Shown: positions 38,001-44,000 of the stretch, piece by piece
Position numbering within the stretch: position 1 is the first letter of the stretch
Layout of the letters: each line of letters begins with the position of its first letter
Assembly: GCA_949316235.1 (NCBI GenBank)
Contig: OX438755.1
Location: 15,393,151-15,457,150 of the forward strand
Source: Oegoconia quadripuncta
Taxonomy: Eukaryota > Arthropoda > Insecta > Lepidoptera > Autostichidae
Length of the DNA: 64,000 nucleotides
Direction: 5' to 3'
The notes under the pieces: model-generated
Told to the model about the DNA's origin: nothing
Databases searched by the model: none
The model's input: only the letters and a program-made list of their open reading frames with translations
Made by a program: the position numbers and the translations under genes

Positions 38001-41000
38001 AACGGACGAGAGATCGGTGCGCGGGCGCGAGCACGCGGATAGTGACGTCAGACAGCTACACCGGTATTGAATGCGCGTTTCCACTGTACCTCGCGGTGAC
38101 ACCAACTGATACGGCAACAGTAGATGATTGTTTGTGTCCGTGATCTGTATTTTATATTGTTGTGAGATGTATAGAAGGTTGTATGTGGAATTGGATGGAT
38201 ATGTGTTTTAATGTATGTGTGCGATTTTATATGTAGGAAAGCAGCCTACAAACGCATCATTACTTTCCTATGTAAGGGAGGTACAACGAAACTAATGTCT
38301 CCGAGAATTGAGCCACTTGTTATGGACAGTAAGCTTGAGAGACTGTCGTCAGACGAACTCAAATGCACTATTCCCGACTTCAAATAATACAAGTTCGTAT
38401 AACAATGCAGTCCGGTAAAGAACCTCTCACCAGGTAATTTAGAACTCAGAGTGCATTTCAGAGAGAGCCATCGCTTGCAAGGAGTAGAAATTTTTCTAAA
38501 AGTTGGACTATGGTAGAAGAGAGGCCAAGTCAGATCGGTATAGATTTCCAGCATCAAATACCTGGGAAGCGTTATATGAGGCGGTTTAGTTATACCCTTA
38601 CAATTTTTCCACATTAGTGTGTAATAGTTTTCCACAAATGTATGTGCGTAACGTGAAGGATTCCTCCTCTTGGTCTCCGCAAGTATCCTTGTTGCATGCA
38701 TATGGTATTCAGAAACACGTCTCATCCGAAAAAGCATTTCGCAAAACATCTTTGGCATTAGGAAAACTGAGTCATATAATTCTCCAACAACCATATTAAA
38801 AATGCATAAACCGAATTCCACGGAGGTGCCAGGTTTCACATCGGCCACAAAATCATTCATTATATAACCGAGTGATAAAATCATTAATACAAGATAAGAA
38901 TACCACCCTGCTTCTTGTGTACTCTGAAATTTAAATAAATTAACATATCAAATCAAATGAAAAAACTTTTCTTTTGACACATAAAAATACCACGTGAAAT
39001 CGTGATGACTTACAATTACTGCTCATTCACAAGGCTGACTTTCCATAGTAAAGAACGAGCAAAAAACTCAGGAGTTGCTCTTTTTAAAAGTGCCCAACGT
39101 CATCTAACGTTCAATGGTTTCTGGTAAATCAACGTATTTTTGTGTGACAAGAACAGGTCCTTAAACCTGGTAAAAGATTGGATACGTGACAATTAATTCG
39201 CATTAAGAAAGTAGTGAATTAACGTTGTCACTCAACTTAGCTACGCCCCTTGACCAATTAGTTCATAGTAAATTAGAAAGCAGTGTTCACATTGACCAGT
39301 TGAAGTAAGCCCTTCATACAGTACAGACGTGTCTTCTGTCAATTTTAAAATGGATACCTCACCTATTCGTAAAAATAAAGGAAGGTCGCCACGGGGTCTT
39401 AATGGGTATACATCCCGATAGGGAGGGGAGTCCTACTTAACCGTCTCGCCGTCCCGCAGGCAAGAATTCACAGCTATATTGTACGATTTGTATGTATGGT
39501 TTTCAAACTTATCTTAAGTTTTTCCCGAAAATTGACGTAGTCTCAGTTTACTACATGATTGATGGATGGTTTACAGAGAAATATGTTTGTATTGTACATT
39601 ACTTACACCTTGTAAGTATATACGCCAGTCATATACGCCCTCATGACATTTTTTGCATAGACCGTGATACGTCAAAAGGAGATAGAAACAAGTCAGACTA
39701 TTCATCAATAGCAGCAAAATTATTGAGTACCCAATAATTATATTCACAATAGAATGTGTAGTTAATAGGGCGAAGTAATTTATTACTCGGTAAACTCTGA
39801 AAGAAGAATGCATATTAAAATATCGAATGTGGCTCTGTTTACAATAATAGAACAAATTAAGTGGTGCACTCATAATTAAAATAGAATATACACGCCATTA
39901 AACACCTTGGAACTTACAGAAACAAAATTGGTATATTATTGTAATTGTCACAAAAAACATAAGCATACATGAGAAGCGGGAATTACAGAATTGTGATGAA
40001 TGGGTAAAGGATTCAGCAGTATTGCTTTTTCAGTTTCACCCAGCAGAGTAGTTGCTGCCACCAAAGAGTGGGCGACCAATCGTTATCAATTTTTTTATGT
40101 TTAGGCGTGGCTCTGAACAATGTAGAGATTAAATTAAAATGTAAAAGCAAAGAGACCCCGTTTGTCAGCACCATCTATCGAACCACTCTAAACTACTTTA
40201 CTACGCGATCAGCAAATCGCCCATTTGAACAAAACTATTACTAACATAAATTAAAAACACACGAGTTTCATATTCCGGCTGGTTAACTAGCACATATGGA
40301 ATGAACCCCCACAACATCCCACTGCAGGGATATAGGCTCGGTATACATATATGGGAGTATCCACCTCCAGTAGTCCACCACGCTGGCCCAATAGCGAGAT
40401 TCGAACTCACGACCTTTTGGTATAGCCGTCAGAGTTCCTAACCATTACACCAAACAGATCGTCAAATAACTAAACTAGTATATTTTTAGTTTTTGAAGGA
40501 CCAGACGCACAGGTCAAATTTATTACATTCCATCCTAAAGGCTCGAAACCATAACATTAACATCCCATTACGTTTCCACGCAACTTTATGTATTTCTGGT
40601 TTTAGAAATAAAGTTTGATTTTTAATTTTGCAGCCTATACATCAGCTATATTTTGATTATTGTATATACTTTATGTAATTAACGAATTATTAATTTGTCT
40701 ATATATATAATTAGTCCACCTACTTAGAGAACAGCATATACATATACCTCATTCTCTGACTCCCAGGGCACAGGTTTATACTTAGTTTTGTAAACCGGGA
40801 ATCAAAGCAACGCTACCGTTTTGGTGAGTAAAAGTAACTACTTACTTATATTTAAGTGTGATATTACTTTAGAAATTTAAAACACTATCATCCTTTCAGA
40901 TGGAGAGTTTTTTTTTAAATCTAATTTTAAAGAGCTTGGTGGTATTAAACAACCATGTCGCTCTATAGAGTAATTAAATAATGTTTTTATATAAACAATA

Positions 41001-44000
41001 CACTGCTTTAGCTTGTTCCGAATTTGGAGAGGAGTGTACTATTGTAATATCCTATATCGTCTGAATAGCGTCGAGATACGCCCCGAACACATCCCGTCAA
41101 CACGTGGTGAACATCGTCTATTACCCCGCAGTCATTGCAACTTATTTGTCGGGATGTGCCCGGAACGGAGTCTCATCGCTATGACGAGATCTTGTCTGGA
41201 TAATGAGCATTCATTAATCCATATTGTTGTAAAGATATACATAAATAAATAAATAATAAATAAATAAATGTTTCGGACACTTACACCAATCTTTAGTCCC
41301 AAAGTAAACAAAGTTTTAACTATGAATACTATAGATAACGGATAAACATACATAAATATTTATATAAACATTCATGACTCAGGAATAAATGTTCATATTC
41401 ATCACACAAACATTTACCCGTCGCGGGATTCGAACCCGCAACCATTGGTTTCGCTGTCAGGGTCACTATCCACTACACCAATCGGTCATCAATAAAAATA
41501 ACTAACAGTTTATAGGTTGGATAATTATGTTTACTTTCGTACTACACATGCTGTGGTAACCATTAATTAAGGTAGCACTTATATCGTAAATAAATAAAGA
41601 ATATAATAATATAAATGGAATTTTAGAAAACCCGCGACAACATTTGGTTGAACAAATGATTAATTATCGTCCAGCCCCCGTACCATGTCATCATTTATCG
41701 CACGCCACGTATGAGTGAGAATGGGATAGTTGTATATTTCGTACAAGCGAATGAGCAGGACAAATATTATCTCGTGCGACTGTAATGCTACTAGTGCGGG
41801 ATGACCTAGATCAAAAGATAATATTAAACGCTTCGAAACGGCTTAACCAATTCAATGTCCTCATTTAGTATTTCATATAAAAAATTGCACTCAAAACGGA
41901 CCATACAGTATTGAGACACATCTGGACCAAGATTGGACATACACACACAACGTCGCAGACATATAACACCCATCGTTTCTCGTCGGGGTTTAAAATAATT
42001 CATTACACTTGCCAGTTGTGTGCGTGTGTGAGTTAATGAGGGAAGGTGTATATGTAAATTATTAAGACATTTTGTTTATTTATAATAATATAATACTTAC
42101 AAAATGAGCTCGTTAAAACTCAAAATATTAGGCCACAAATGAATACTCGGACAGACTTCACCAGATGCCAGTTTGAAGAGTGGCAATAAAGCCGTTATGT
42201 CGAATATCAGATGTAAAGCTGATTTAGGTTGATACTCTCTTTTTGTAGCTTCTTCCGATACTTGCCTGTGATATAAGCAAATATTTTAATTTTAAATATA
42301 TATTTTTTTAATCTTATAACGCCAAGCTGCTCACCAGCCAGCCATGCCTGCCAGCCCAGCCAGCCTAGCCAAGCCGCCACGTCATCATCCCCACCGCCAA
42401 ACCTGCCCCATACGAGCGCACCCGGCCGGATAGCGCTGAGAGAGGGGTGACATGGTCAACTATATAACCCATCGCACGAGCCATTATGACCTTTTTTCCT
42501 GACAGTATTAAGGTGAATAAAAGGCGAAGCTCCGCCCGATTGTATTTAAAACTTATAATTACAGAAAGTCAATCAAGTACAATTTATTTTATTCCTATTT
42601 TCACAATCTGTTTATTTCACTTAGAGACACATTGAATACTTAAACTTGCAAAATGTTAATAGAACAATATAATTAAGAATCACTCACTATAGATAAAGGT
42701 TTTATAGTTACCAGTGGCGTGTCCTCCATACAAGCAGAAACGCAGAACCTACCCTAGCATATGTTACAATGTTGTAAGCTTACATCGAAATGCACTTTCG
42801 AGATTGCTGATTCATACTGACGTGGACAGAAATATTCTAAACAGTTGCGAGGATTGCTATAAGAGTGAAGCATATTTTATTACTGATCTCCATAACATAA
42901 TGGAGATCAGCGATATTTTATTCACCGGGCTGATGCTGTATAAGACTTATGTTCTTTGCATAGCAAATAGTGCGATTATAGAATATAACTTCACTATTTG
43001 CGTTTATAACACCGCGTGTTTTATGAGCTGCTTGATATATATAAAACCGGTGAAATTAGATCCATTTTACGAACAAGTATATTGAAAATAGTATAAACTA
43101 TTTATTAAGTATTCATTATTTATTTAAAATTTTAAGTAAATAACTTATAATAGTACTTGTGCGCTTGGTGGAAATAAACTTTTTTTAGTCAATTTCCAAA
43201 CCTGCTTTCCCGGAGAATCGCTATCTAATTTTAAGAGATAAAAAAGTTTTTGTAACGTACCTGTGCAATATGAAAAGGAAAGTCTCGAGCGCATAAATGG
43301 GATCGCATAGAGAATAAAATGCTTTTATGTATGTGACAGCGGTGACCTCAGTCGGTGGCGTTTTGCAAAATATTTCCGGGAATACTGCATATACTGGTCC
43401 CTAAAAAAGTTTGTAGATGGTGATTAATATGTGACAGGCTTTTTGGCGGGATCTCGGCGAGTGAAGTTGCATTTTTCTTTATAATTCTTATAATTTGTGC
43501 ATTCTAACTTTTGAAGCTTAATAATGGCAGAATATTGTACAGCAAACGTTAGTGACCAGTGAAGGGAAGCTTTGGGGTTCCCACAAGAAGCCGCCAAAAT
43601 CTTTTGTAAAACATTCTGCCACTTTACTGAAGAATGACTTGACCGTGACTAGACTCTGTATACGCAAAGTATACGACGAATTACTTGTTTTGACTGAGAC
43701 TGACTTATAAACTGAGGAATTAAGTGAAATAAGATATGGCTGTTATGGGCTTAGATCCCTTAGATAGATGATTAGATCGGAGAAGGCAAAGGCCTTCTCC
43801 GAGAGGAGAGAATAAAACGAAAAAAAAAATAATATATGACATTTGTTACTGTCAATTGGGCTGGACAGGATTGGATTGAGTATTTTTTTTGTGATTAACT
43901 AAATACGCGTTTGACTGCGTTTGACTATCCAAGTGAAGTTGCATATTCGGGCTTATTGCCACTCCCGCCTTCCAAGTCGACCTGTTAAAACTGTCCCCGA

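Larger units (their letters stand above)
33174..38250 (-). mobile_element. Complete Ty3/Gypsy-type LTR retrotransposon inserted in gene A exon 5
   Basis: 5,077 bp on the minus strand: 5' LTR (37738-38250), primer-binding site, gag, pol, polypurine tract, 3' LTR (33174-33686). The order protease, reverse transcriptase, RNase H, integrase within pol is that of Ty3/Gypsy (Metaviridae). Both frames are open with all catalytic residues visible, the LTRs look identical, and a 4-bp direct repeat AACG flanks the element (33170-33173 and 38251-38254). No envelope-like frame is present. It lies in the same orientation as gene A and replaces continuation of exon 5 by a stop codon after one Leu. It is likely to be a recent, possibly polymorphic, insertion. 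Confidence 0.97.
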
